Source: Branchiostoma belcheri
Lineage: Eukaryota > Chordata > Leptocardii > Amphioxiformes > Branchiostomatidae
Length of the DNA stretch: 64,000 nucleotides
NCBI RefSeq assembly: GCF_001625305.1
Contig: NW_017803965.1
Span: forward strand, 1 to 64,000
Direction of reading: 5' to 3'
Position numbers and translations under genes: made by a program. Below are positions 47,328 through 60,200 of this stretch, piece by piece. Numbering within the stretch: the first letter of the stretch is position 1; every line of letters starts with the position of its first letter. A model generated the notes under the pieces. That model saw only the letters and a list, made by a program, of their open reading frames with translations. It did not search any database and was not told the DNA's origin.

Positions 47328-49184
47328 AAAAATGTGGTAAAACGTTTGAGAACGTGGACAAAGCAAGCAGAATATTTTAATTTTGGCAACTTTACTCACA
47401 AGGCAAATGTTATAGGAGGGACATTACTTTTGTGTCACTTCATTGTCAGACAGATAGCTACCTAATAGGGTCAAATAACATTTAGAAGTGTGGTGATATA
47501 ATATTATAATTTGTTTGTACATGTAATTTTGGTCTATTCATACATAAGACTGATATGGAACCGTGAGTCCAGTTTGAAATGTGAGAGGGAGATGGAGTGA
47601 GATATGCTGTATTCGCTCACGACTAAACATTGGCCTTTTTAGTTCATATGGTATTGTCCAGAGCAGACCTCTGTTCTCTCAATCTGTATTTTTACAAAGT
47701 GGATGTAGTTATTACGTATGTCACTAAGTTGTGCGTTATCATCACATATATCTCAAGTTGGAACATTATTCCCGTTTATGAAATGTAAGTAATGCACGAA
47801 TACAAGATAAACATCACATAAAATAGCTTCCATTCCGTAATTCTTTTTGAAAGAACCGTCTTGTTACTTATTCTATTTTCAACGGAGTTGTTATTGTACA
47901 CGTTGTGTATTATCATCACTGATATATCAAGTTAGAACATTATTCCCGTTTATTAAAAGTAATGCACGAATATAAGATAAACACCACATAAAACAGCTTC
48001 CATTGCTAGTTCTTTTTTAAACGCATCCAATGCAATTTCAGGGTGACAAACTGAAAATATTCTGAATAATTAAGATATTGATACATACTATCCCACACTA
48101 GCACATCTGAATCAGTAGTTCATTCTTTAGGTATTTCAAAAAACTGCAGAAACAAGCCCCAAGATTAGTTCTTTATTTTCTAGGTGGTACCCTAAAAATC
48201 AAGCTAGGTCCTTCGAGTAACCGTTTTTCGTCAGGATTTTGGGAATTTGTGCTCTATGGATATCGATAAACATTGGGATAGTGTGGTTGCAACTTAGTAT
48301 GTAGATAAGTGACTAGAATATTGACTTTGAAAAATCTGATTTCTAAGCCCTAAAACTACACTAGAAGCCTTTGATTCACAGGGGGCTCAGTCTTTAGACT
48401 TTTGAATGAACCGACTCGTTAGTTATAATTCTATTTACAGTCGTGGTTTTATTGTATACGCGTACGGGCACACAATTGATCCAGGTTGCTATGACATAGC
48501 TCTTGACATCACTGACGAAATTATATCTTACCAAATCCCCCTTGTAGTCAAAGTAGCCATTTACAGTACACAATGCCTCATTTACCACGCCATTTTAGGG
48601 ACTATAACAGAGTTAAAAGATGTAAAGCTCTTGACATTTCTGTCAAAATTATATCTTTCACAAGACCCTCCTGTGGTCAAAGTAGCCACTTCGAGTACTA
48701 CACAATGCCGACATTACTCCATCTTTCTGAGGACTATATTTAGAGTTTGAAAACCGTGTGACTACTACAAATCGCAAACTATAACGTTACCTCCTTTCTC
48801 ATACCTTTAAATCCCAAAAGGTGGAATAATTACACTAAGTCATCGACGAGATGAGAAAAGAACTTGTGAAAGCCATCTTCTTGAAATTTGTTTAATGTTT
48901 AACCTACACATAATTTCAACCGCCGGGCCAGGAGGTCATTAGCGCCCGTAAAGGAATAAAAAACCATCAAAAACAGGGCTCTCCATTGAAATTTATTACG
49001 AGGCCGGTTTTTGGTATTAACGACAAAGACAGGAAAGAAAGACAGGAAATAAAGAATGAGAAGGTTTTAGGGTCAGGATACACCTCTCGCCTAGGTGTGT
49101 CGACCCAAAGCATAAGGTCGATATAATAATTTGATATTGGTTACTTGATTTGTAGGGTATAAAAATACATTCTATTACAAATAC
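47328..49184. other. Discoidin 3' flank with small tandem duplications
   Basis: No gene recognised. Two local duplications: about 47728-47860 is repeated at 47902-48020 (offset 174), and about 48499-48590 at 48627-48720 (offset 128). A motif near 48380-48430 (GACTTTTGAATGAACCGAC) resembles 41010-41035 upstream of the discoidin signal exon, so an old duplication of that promoter region is possible. Confidence 0.5.
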
Positions 49185-49274
49185 CTGTAATGTGGTATCT
49201 CCACGATCATATACTTAGTCTGAACCTCCCGCTTTTTCCGCCAGGGGTCCTTCTTATACAGGTTTGCTCGTCAT
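49185..49274 (-). pseudogene. Dead copy of exon 1 of the CBM48 gene
   Basis: Ninety bases align codon for codon with 4814-4903: the ATG at 49274 (minus strand), PLAEKAGGSD and the CAG|GT donor are kept. Codons 7 and 20 are now TAA. Homology extends into the 5' UTR (to about 49320) and intron 1 (to about 49130). Exons 2-4 are not found nearby. This is a partial inverted duplication about 44 kb from the source. Confidence 0.8.
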
Positions 49275-50229
49275 TTTCTCAGATAGATGATGCTGAGAAT
49301 CTATCAGAGAATAAACTTGTGCGCGCGGGCGTAAAAAAATTCCAGCCAAAGAATGCTGCTAAACAACAGAAATACAAAATTTGCAGTAGCTACATAGCGA
49401 CGTTTACCACAAGCCGGCACGACCTGGCGTTTTGCGGCATTTATGAGTCGGCACTGTCCTGAGTTCTGGTGTTCTGTGAAGCTTCGGTAGTCTGGGTGTT
49501 GTTCTCCAGTTACCACCGGTTTCCTATTGTCGCTAGCTTCCATGGACTACGTAATACGGAGGAGGCCAGAGCCTCAGAAGAGGTTATTTTTATTTTTCTT
49601 TCATAAATTTACTTTTTTTTTCGACAATCAATGCGCACGCGGATGTCATCCATAAGATTAAATCAGTGTGGCCTAAAGAAGATCACTCCGGAAAAATTAT
49701 CTCCATGAAAACAGGATTGAATGATATTAAGTCGTACAGACACATGCGTGCACAGGCTACTAGTATTATCCGCGAAAGCCTCAGATCTTTCCGATACAAT
49801 ATTGTTAAACTCCCAATGCTCCACAGCTGTGCTTACACTGAACGTTAAATATCCGGCCAAGGTATGAAATATTGTTGACTGCTCAAACAATGTGCTGTAA
49901 GATTTTGTGATATCTTTACCCAAAACAAATATTAGGTCCGTGTTTTGCCTCCGTAAAAAGAACAGTGATAGTCAGACCATCTGATAAGAAAATAATTGCG
50001 AAACATATTGTGTAAAAACTGATTCATTTTCTTAAGTTTTTCTATTTCTTTACTCCTCAAAGTCCTAGTTGTGCATCACTTTTACTAGGAGGTTTGCCAC
50101 GGCCCGACCTCGCTTAGATTTTATCTAAACAAGGAGGTTTAATTCATGCTCTAAACAATATTGGGTTATTACATAAGTGTTATGATGTGCCGAATAGTAA
50201 ACGTGCCCTTTTGTCCATCCAGCTTTAAG
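49275..50229. other. Intergenic stretch without recognised features
   Basis: Beyond the CBM48 5'-UTR homology (to about 49320), no exon or repeat family is recognised. The overlapping ORFs at 49663-49923 lie on both strands and show no domain. Confidence 0.4.
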
Positions 50230-50644
50230 TTACGAACGTCATTCGAAAATACACAGTACCACTGTATATGACAAAACATAGATATTTTCATCCTTCTGCG
50301 TGCCGGCTGTCTTCCTACACCCCTTTCTCGCATATATATTACTGCTAACTGCGCATGTTCACTGAACATAAATCTTATGTCCAATAGTGTGAAGTGCCAC
50401 GTTTAACATCGATCCAACCCATATGAAATATTTTAGTACATAGTGTTGGAAGACGGAGCTCGCACCAAAATATTCACCGACACAACAAACTAAAAGGTAA
50501 CTTTATTCGACATCATTTCTATGTATTTCATATAGCCCTAACGTCGTATCAAATAGATAGTTATCAGAACTTAGAGGATTGTGTGTAGGATGACTGCTTG
50601 CTCAAATCCAAGTATGCCATTTTTTTCAGGAAAACACATTCGAA

Positions 50645-50712
50645 ATGATCTTCTTTCTGCTTGTCGTTTGGGGTTTCATTTTGATTTTGATGCAAGCTGA
50701 AACTACTGGACA
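50645..50712 (+). CDS. Putative signal-peptide exon, copy A
   Basis: Preceded by TTTTTTTCAG (acceptor-like). ATG opens MIFFLLVVWGFILILMQAET, a strong secretion signal, and a GT donor (ACA|GTAAAA) may follow. Without splicing it stops at TAA after 23 codons. The same 20-residue segment recurs at 52953. No downstream exon could be linked, so gene status is uncertain. Confidence 0.35.
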
Positions 50713-52129
50713 GTAAAATATTTATTTGCGTTGAATATCCATGGCTTATCTTGTCACATCTTATGAGAGAACGTTAATCTCTGAGCACACAAGTTGCCAC
50801 TGCTATATATCTTTAAGAGATGTGCCGATGTATATGCGCTTAGAACTGTAGACGATAAAAAGACCAGAGGATTCAAAATAACCGGCTAATCCTGTAGTCT
50901 AATGGAGACAGGCAAATAACACAAAATGAGTCCGTCGAGAAAAAAAAACTTTGTCTCACAGTCAATCTTCGAGTACATTTTATGGGCCCATTACCCAGAC
51001 GCCGATTAAAATGCCCTTTCACACGGGTTAAGGTGCTCGCATAGACTGTCCTGATAGCTTACGGACAGATTCGGTGCCCCAAGACGGCCCACACGCCGTC
51101 AGAAATGGTAAGCTCTTACGTCCAAAACACGCCGGGTCAGACGGCGCCTGCTGGCGTTTCGAGCCGGATGCTGGGACGGTGGCCGTCCCGACGCGCGCGC
51201 GGGCGGTTCGGGGCAGGCTCTGGGAACTTGTGTGCCAGGGCCTGTGACAGACGCCACTTTACACAGGGCGAAGGCGGTTTTCCAAGGTCCTAAATGGGCG
51301 TTGGACGGCGTCCCTGACATGGTGGAGCCTGACGTCGACATTTGCATTTCAGCCGTTTTCAACAAGGCACCAGAATGTCTGGCAGGCTGCAACATGGATA
51401 CAGAAAATTTGAAAACCAAACCTTTAGAGGGAATAGCGCTAGCACTGCAACAATTTCGAAGGATTTTTCCCGCGTTCAACTATGATGCTTGTAGTCAATC
51501 GGCCGTTAATTAAGCAAATGCAGTGAGGCCATGAATATATTGTGTTACATTCTTTCAGTATTCGTAAGGAATGTCCGACTTTGATCGAATTTAGGCCCGC
51601 ACTATGCAACACGATCCTATATGATGTATAACTGGTCATAATCATGTTTTCTAATATTGATACTCGGTCACCTGTATTTAAGCGATATCATGTAAGATTT
51701 TTGCGCCAAATCTGTAAATATAAATAATTGAAATTCTCTTATCTAGATTGTCATTTTCAAAAGCTTTCAACATATTAGCGTCGCTACTTTCCTTCTTCGG
51801 CGACTCAGCGCAGCGCGAGAATATATATTGAGCCAGGCCTGCTGTATTGTTAGTAGGCCCCTAGGAAGAATGTAAACAAGCAGTTGGCAGTTTTCCAACA
51901 CGTTTTTGCGACGCAACGATGTTGATCTTTTACTCCCCAAATGCCATTATGAACCCGGGAAGGCTTATAGCCCAAAAGAAAAATGTTAAGAATAGACAGT
52001 AAGTGAAAATCTTACATAATATAGCCGTAAACAACTTAGTATAGTTTGCAACAGAATGGAACACATTGTATGGCTGGTGACAACATGCGCAAGCAATCAT
52101 CAAGAATCGGAATTGTGGATCTGAATAAA

Positions 52130-52390
52130 ACTGGAAGCGCAAGAAGATCACTGAGCATCTTGAGACACGTCTGCCCCTTCGTGTCGGCACTTCGAACCCT
52201 ATACAACACCATCTTTCTACATCAGATATGCGAGCACTCTCTGGGACACAGGACCGGAACAGGACTTACAAAAGCTGCAACGAATGCAAAATAAGGCCGG
52301 AAAGCTGCTACTTGGAGTCCCGCACAGAACTGCAACAGCCGAAGTACTGTCACGACTGCGGTGGAAGGACACCAGAAGGCACTGTTAGTC
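52130..52390 (+). mobile_element. LINE ORF2 C-terminal fragment (RTE/Jockey-type)
   Basis: Two frames joined by a shift near 52227 read ALRTLYNTIFLHQ, then YASTLWDTG and LQKLQRMQNKAGKLLLGVP, then TATAEVLSRLRW. This is the typical segment after the RT domain ('LYntlvlphfdYcstvW... LqklQnraaRiilg'). Inactive; lies in the spacer of the 2.3-kb tandem duplication. Confidence 0.7.
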
Positions 52391-52952
52391 TACAAGTACT
52401 CTTCCTTGTAATTGTAATACGTTAATTTTGGACTTATGTGCTATTGGGACCCTTGACCCCTCCCCTTGAACGCTTGAAATGTGAACATGTCCGAAGTGTA
52501 AGTTTCAAAGGTTAAGAAAATCATAATTAGCTTGAAAATTGCGGAAGTCATTCGAAAATACGCATATAAACCACATTGTCACACAGTGATATTTTCATCC
52601 TTCTACGTGCCACATATCTTCCTACACTCCCTTCTAGTGTGCCCTATAACTGCGCATGGTCAGAATGAACATAGTCTTATGATTACCATCGTCTAATAGT
52701 GTGAAGTGCCACGTTTAACGTCCAACGCATATGAAATATTTTAGTACATAGTGTTGGAAGACGGAGCCCGCACGAAAATATTCACCGACACAACAACAAT
52801 CACACTGAAAGGTAACTTCATTCGACAGCATTTCCATGTATATAGTCCTAATGTCGTATCAAATAAATAGTTATCAGAACTTGGAAAGTATTTCTACGAT
52901 GATTCCCTGTTAACATTCAAGGACGCAATTTTTTCAGGAAAACACATTCGAA

Positions 52953-53026
52953 ATGATCTTCTTTCTGCTTGTCGTTTGGGGTTTTATTTTGATTTTGATG
53001 CGAGCTGAAACTACTGTGTCTGGACA
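52953..53026 (+). CDS. Putative signal-peptide exon, copy B
   Basis: Tandem copy of 50645-50712 with the hydrophobic stretch preserved: MIFFLLVVWGFILILMRAET, then two extra codons and ACA|GTGAAG. Retention of the frame while flanks diverged hints at constraint, but no partner exon is recognised. Confidence 0.35.
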
Positions 53027-53685
53027 GTGAAGTATTTAATATATAATATTTGCTTTGAATGGCCATGGCTTATCTTGTCACATCTTTTGTTTATGAGAGA
53101 ACGTTAATCTCTGAGCACACAAGTTGCCACTGGTGTAGCTTTACGAAATGTGCCAATGTATATGTGCCTTTGTAAGGGTAAAAAAAGACCATAGGAATGA
53201 AAATAGCCGGCTAATTCTGTAGTCTTATAATAGAGACGGGTGAATAACAAAAAATGAGTTCGTCGAGAAAAAAAAAAACTTTGTTCCACAGTCCATCTTC
53301 TAGTACATTTTATGGGTCCATTACCCAGACGGCTATTAAAATGCCCTTCCACACGTATAGACTGCCCCGATAGCTTACGGACAGCTTTGGTGCCCCAAGA
53401 CGGCCCATACGCCGTCAAAAATTGGTGAGCTATTGCGTCCAGAACACGCCGGGTTTAGACGGCGCCTGCTGGCGTTTCGAGCCGCACGCTGGAGCGGCGC
53501 GTCCCGATCGACCCGTGCGCTGGCGGTTCGGGGCGCAGGCTCTGGGAACTTCTGATGGCTCTTTGAATGGCTCATCAGACGACGTCAAGGTGGTTGATCC
53601 GACGGCCTGAAAGGGCGCTGGACGGCGCCCCGTCACAGTGGTGCCCCAGGATGCTATTTGGTTTTCAGCCGTTTCAAACAAGGGA

Positions 53686-54100
53686 CCAGATTATCTTGTA
53701 GACTGCAACAGGAATGCAACTAATTTGATAAATATTTTATTAATGTTTGATTATCGATGGAATTTGACACTCTACTTCAAGATTCATACGACGTTTTGCA
53801 TTCCGGTGACTTTGACTGGGTGAATCATATATATGACACTCTTAATTATAATGGTTTTGGATATGTATGGACAAACCCTAGGTTGTATCACACTAATATG
53901 TATGTCAACCGATCGATTGTGACGGATGTATACATACAAGAATATCACACCTTTATTCAAAACAATTCAAAACGTATGTCTATACTATGCTAAAGAAGAG
54001 GTATAAACAAGAAAAATATCTTTCTGAAATACGTAGTTTTTCTGGTCATAAAATGGAATTCAATACATCAACACTTCAATCATTTCATAGTCTATGTACT
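53686..54100 (+). mobile_element. LINE ORF2 fragment
   Basis: Reads DFDWVNHIYDTLNYNGFGYVW, then IVTDVYIQEYHTFI, then after a frameshift LKKRYKQEKYLSEIRSF. This matches the post-RT region of LINEs (a GFGYVW motif, a 'D.YiQ.w' helix, 'YL... r.R'). It ends about 110 bp before the lectin-gene signal exon and may supply part of its upstream region. Confidence 0.6.
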
Positions 54101-54208
54101 GCTTGCCTAACTGCTTGCAACTCCAAAACAGCGATGTGTATTAGGAATCCATTTGGTCGAAGTATGGACGCCTGCAAATCTAATCTTTGCTATTTTTTTA
54201 CTTGTCAG

Positions 54209-57200
54209 ATGGATGTTATTGCTTTGCTGTTTATAGTGGTCTTCGCTGTTCAGCCATTAATCACAACACAAAGTAAGCGTTTTATTTTTCATAGAAATTG
54301 CATTGATAGTACATGTACATACCATGCGGCATGGTATGAAGATAGTTTAATATGCAAGCGGATAGATATAAGATATTGATGCATACAGCGTTTTATCTGA
54401 TTAAAGTTTTCTAGACTTCTATCACGTTATACTGCAGGAGTATATTACCTCAATGGGTAGTCCACTCCAAAGACAGATATTATATTTCGTAAGACATTTT
54501 CTGAATTGAAAAAGTAAAATGATTGTATTGGAAATTTGGCATGGACGTCACACTCAACAGCTACATTACATGTGATCTGATAACCCCCTGGCTATATTAG
54601 AATACATGTATCATATTCTATTCTCCTGGGTCGTTGGGTGATCTTAGAAAATCATGGGTGAATAATCTTGGAAATAATTTTTGCGGAATTTAAGCATTAT
54701 GATCGATTAATTTGTACCATTAGAATGCAACTCCATTTCCATTCCAACTTGCATTTCCCATTTAACATTACTTTGATTATTAGCAATAATCCAATGGCCA
54801 CTCATACTTGAATAATTTTTAAAGCAGAATGATCTTAGGATATGATTCGTTTTGATCTTGATGCTTTTTGCGGTTTCCTTCGTTGCCAATCCCCATGAAT
54901 TGTTAACGAAACCTAGAAATTTCGTAATCCAAGTTATCACCTGTTTTTGAAGTAGGTTGCCCATTTGATATCTAAACTTGCTATCTCTTTTAGATTGCCC
55001 CGATGGATACCAAGATTATGAGGGCCAATGCTACCTTATGTCAGATGAAAAGAAATCGTTTGATGAAGCTAAACTTGACTGCGAAAGCCGGGGTGCCGAA
55101 TTGGCTGAGCTTCACGACCCGGACACCAAAACTAGTTTAGATAGTGCCAAATGCAGGCGAGTGTAATAGTAGTATTCACAGAGTTCAAGTTTAGCGTTTT
55201 CTTGAAAATGAATTGACATTTGATTGAATGAATAGGTAAGGAACGAGTACTTTGTGTTTCATCTACTACAAATACCGCTATATTATAATTTTATGACACA
55301 TGTTTATACTTGATGTGTTTCTATTCTTTGAACCTCGAGCTCTACTTATACATAAGGATCAGAATAACGCATGTATTACCTTTCTTATAGGTACTGGGTG
55401 AGCCGACAAACTGACGGGGAATTGATTGACGATTACATGGACAAATCGTTGAGTACAGTTCCATTGTTTATATTTCTACTGTGTAGCATTTTATATTATT
55501 CCTAAAAGCAGTATTGCATATTTAAAATATATTCCCCAATAGATGTTGCTAAAAACGTATAAATCACATACTTACTTATTAGCTCCTACCTAGTAACATG
55601 CAACACACTGGTTATCAGTTAACGTGGGCAACGTACGATACCACCAATATCACGCCACATATAAAGGCTACAACTAACAGGCTTTAAAGAAAATACGAAG
55701 ATACGTACACAGATATTACGATATTAGGGATATCGCGGCCAAAACATACAAAACAAAGTCACGTTTCCAGCGATTTACTGCGCACTTACGTAGATTTTGG
55801 TCAGATTTACACTTCGACCCTGAACTAATTTGCATAATTAACGTAAACATTTTGTGATTCCTTGTTGGTAAATGATGGGAATTTTATACTTGCTTGTTAC
55901 TTGTGTAAATTACTTACTTTAAAGGTTAACATCACTATGCATATATCATGTTAATGTAGAGGTCATTTGCATAATTAATGAGGTGAATTATGAATGTTGA
56001 AATGAAGTGGAGGAGAGGAATTTCACATGGAAAATATTATAATTTGAATTTAGAAAACCATAGATTAAACTAGACTATGCTAATTACGACCTCACTTACA
56101 CAGTCATGCAATGAGACAGATAAAAAAAACAATAAAAGCATTTACAAAAAAACTCACATATTTCATGGAGGTACGAGATCTCCGAATTCTTGTTGTCTCT
56201 GTTATGATACATACAATGTAGATTAGGATTGTTACTGATGGATAACATAATGCCACCTGAATTATTCAAATTAGCGAGTAAGGAAGACGTTTGGGAATAT
56301 TTTACTTTATTCGTAGTAACAAAATCTAAAATGATATATACATTGCTGTACGAGAGGGGAGGCGTTGAATATCCTTTCTTTCCTTTTCATCAGCAATGTT
56401 TTCAAGTACGTGTGTCAGGCACCTGCAGGTGAGTAAGCAGATGTTAAAATGTGAACAAAATTAATGCCTTGCTTCGTGTGTGGTAAGAAAAAATGACAGA
56501 GCCCTTGTTTTATTGTGACACAAGTGTAAAAGACACTATTGCATTCCTAGACATGAGTGGCGTAATTAGCAATGGAGGTACTGCTTTTGGTCTCTGTGTG
56601 TGTGTGCTTAATTATTACATACTTAGACTTAAAATTGTGACAATAGTTATGTTACATGTTTGTTATTTACAGGAGACGGCCCAACACCAGACGGAGAGGG
56701 TAAAATACAACCTTAGTTTTCTATTGTCATTTACATACAATCTGTAGCCACAAATTAAAAATTATTCAAAGCGCAAGTACCAGGCATAAGCATATGTACA
56801 ACATATTTTACCTTTCATACCTTGCGTCTTTACAAGCAGTTCAATCACTTGTGTAACTGTTTGTTACTACATATTCCAGGAGATGGTCCGACGCCTGACG
56901 GAGATGGTTAAGTACCAACTTTGTTCCTAATTTACAGCACAAGTATTGACCATGTATACATGCGAAACATATTTTAGATGACTACTTATGTTTTGTTGTC
57001 TACTTGACATGAATAAACGTAGCGTGTGTTTTAGAGAGAGCAGTGTGCTTTATGTCGATTTTTGTTACAAATTCCAGAAGATGACCCAACGCCTGACGAA
57101 AGTAATAAAAGGAGAAACGTACTATAGAATCTGCGTCATATAAAATGGCTAATAATACTTTTTTTGCATATTGGTAAATTTGAAAAGCTTACGTTTTTGT

Positions 57201-60200
57201 GAGCAGTATCACTTACGTCACATGTTTGTTACTTCATAATCCAGGAGACGGTCCGACGCCAGACGGAGAAGGTAAAGTACCTACATATTTTCCCATACTC
57301 TCGTCACAAAGCACATGGGCAACATATTAGATGGCCATTTTATTTTAGCAGCTTAGGTTTAAAAGGGCAGTATCACTTATGCCACTCTTGGCTGCTACGA
57401 ATTCTTAGGGAGGGCCCAGCCTCTGACAAAGATGAAGGAAAAAAATGACATCTTTATTTCCAATAACGTGCATAATGTATACATACCCACAAGCTTTCAA
57501 TTAATAGATAGAAGGTCCCTTCCACCGTGCACTTGATAAACCACAATATCACTCCCAACAATATAAATATGCCTTATAATAGATAGCCAAACTACTTGGT
57601 ATTGTATACTTAGTCTAATTAGTCGCTTTTTTTTGTCAAAACAGTCCAACCACGTATAACAGTGTTTGTTACTTCTTATTCCAGGAGAACACCCAACACC
57701 GGATGGAGAAGGTAAAGAACAAAATTAGTTCTTTGTGGTCAATCATATGCATACTGTAGCAACAAAACACGAGTACCAGCCCCATTATTCACGATTGAAC
57801 GGTTCCTTGTACTAGTATCTTAAATCAATTCTGTTGTGTGGCTCTTCCAGATCCTAATGTACGTTGTACAGAGCTTGGAGGTACATGTCAACCTGAGACT
57901 GAAAAATGCGACGTAGACCTCGAGGATTTGTGTGCAGCACCTTTGAAATGCTGTTTGGAATTAGGTGCGTGTGTAAATAAGCTAGTCTGGAGGTAGTTAC
58001 CAGTACTGAAAAATATTACCATCTAGACAATATTCAGATGAGGTCTAACCCTTTCCTGGGTCGTACTCAAAGAGGCCTGCCATCGTCACTTCCATTTCAG
58101 AGACTGTGAGGCCACCATCTATAATCGAAGACAATTTCCTCTCTTCACTTTGTGCCATGACCTAACTGCATCTTAATACATGTACCTCGAATGTCTAAAC
58201 ACCTCCCCCGATAATAAGCAAAATTGCATGGGCATATCTTGTACTGAACAATGGTTGGGTTCTCATCACACATACTCCAATGTGAAAATATGGCAACAAT
58301 GTTCGACTTCAGACTAGATCAATTTTTCACCAAATACTGTGTCTGCTACATTTGTTGTCATTAGTGAGACGCTCCAATTTGACAGGGAAGCCTCGTACTG
58401 ATACATGAGCTCTTATGCAAGACTAGGTTTGTAAACAGGCACTAGGTTTGTAATTTTCTGCGAGTAGTAATTTACCCATTGGCATTCTTCCTCTCACCTT
58501 ATTTAACTATCTTCCATAACAATACCTTATTCAAATTCTCATCCATGCAGTGTGCCTTGTTATGACTATACCGTAAGTCCTGACTTCATTACAGATGTCC
58601 AGTGTAGAGATACCTGTGGTGGAGTTTGCCAGCCTATGGATCTTTACTGCCCTATACCCTACTATGAAGTTGACAAATGTATGTGTGGAGGCGGCCGAAA
58701 ATGCTGTGTGCCTGCAGGTATATCATTGATCCTTATGCTGAAATTTTATTCAAAGTCATCTTTATTTCTGGACACCTGGGTGATACACAAAATTGAAATT
58801 TACAAACCAAAATGGTTCCATAACATTAGACTACTATTTCTACATGTTGCTACTATTCAGGTTGGTGATATATAAATTAATACATTTCTTTCTTACCTTC
58901 AGATTTTCAATGTATCGAAGAATGTGCAGGAACGTGCCAAATTGACAATGAGGAAAACACCTGTGTTGCTCCGCTCGAGTACCAAAGCAACAAGTGTGGA
59001 GGAGTTCCTAATCGTAGATGCTGCGCCCCAACAAGAGACGGTAGACTTGGCAATTAAATTACAAAAAACATCGCACAGTAACAGTGCTGTCTACTGTTCA
59101 AAAATCGTCTTTTCAAAGAACTATCGTAGAGTGGATTCCGTTGCTACCAAATGCAAATGGGGCATCATTACTGGAAATCTGTAGATAACTCCTTCAGTCT
59201 GAAAGAAAACAAAGTAGGTGTAACAGGTCGTTCGTTGTAATATAGCTACACGTGCAGTTGCCGCCGTCCCGCGTGCGTCTGAAGCTGGTGTATTACGCCG
59301 AAGTGCGGTTATGCATGTACCGGCTATACAGATATAGATAATAACTTGGATGTTATTACTGTTACAGTAATTACTACTGTTGACCTGACTTTGGTCAGGG
59401 ATGCATTAAATGTATCAAACTTAAATAAGATTACATGTTTTCAGTTCATGAATTTGTCCTTAGCGTATACAATGTTTTTATCATGACGCAGTCAATGTTG
59501 GCAGATTGAAAAATGACCTGTCAACCGAAGAACATATTTTTACTAAAAAAGACTCCTTGCAAAAGGAAAGTGATACTTTTTGACTTTGATATCTAATCCT
59601 ATGTGTCTATTATTTTCTTTTCACAAACGAAGGAACAACAGAAGAGACCCCAACAGGTGGGTAAAGTTCTGTTCTAGTAGACATGTTTTGACGTGATTTG
59701 TTCTTTTCATGAGTCCTTGCATGTCATCAAAAGACTGACATTTCTATTTCTTTTTACTCTCAACAAAACAAGAAACAACAGAAGAACCTCCAACAGGTGG
59801 GAATATTTCTATACATCACAAAGTGTTATTTTCCCATTTGTGCATCGTGTTACCATCATGTAGACCTGTCAAGCAATGTAACAGACAAATTAAAAATGAG
59901 ATATAATCATACATGTTGCAGCACAGTTACAATCTAGTGTCATGTATCCCAGCATAGATTCACAGCATTTGCTATACTACCGACAAAGAGTAGAAAATAC
60001 TGTGTAAGCATGCGCATGTATGTATTTGCCCAGAAAAGATATACGTCTATTGAATTAACTTGTTTTTGCTTCATTGTTTCATCTCCAATTCATGATACAC
60101 AACATTCACCCACAACAGAGGACCCAACTGTTGATTCAGGTAAGACATTGTTGTAGGAAAGCTGGGAAAACATTGGTCAACTCTTTGAAAATGTAGTACT

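Larger units (their letters stand above)
50230..53710. repeat. 2.3-kb tandem duplication
   Basis: About 50230-51420 is repeated at about 52545-53710 with an offset near 2310 bp. Matching landmarks: TGTTGGAAGACGGAGC (50443, 52751), GATCTTCTTTCTGCTTGTCG (50648, 52956), GTGCCCCAAGACGGCCCA (51075, 53391) and CTGGCGTTTCGAGCC (about 51150, 53468). The copies differ by many substitutions and indels, so the event is not recent. The GC-rich block at about 51070-51350 may be a transposon of unknown type. Confidence 0.75.

Noticed and set aside
51099..51513. Overlapping GC-rich ORFs on both strands
   Set aside because: They disagree between the two tandem copies and follow GC content; no domain recognised.
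56229..56432. 67-codon ORF before the first microexon
   Set aside because: Only its last 35 nt, in another frame, match the lectin end; the rest has no recognisable domain.
57408..57436. Additional microexon in array I (and 63671-63699 in array III)
   Set aside because: Donor changed to GA and 29-nt length breaks the frame; treated as a relic.
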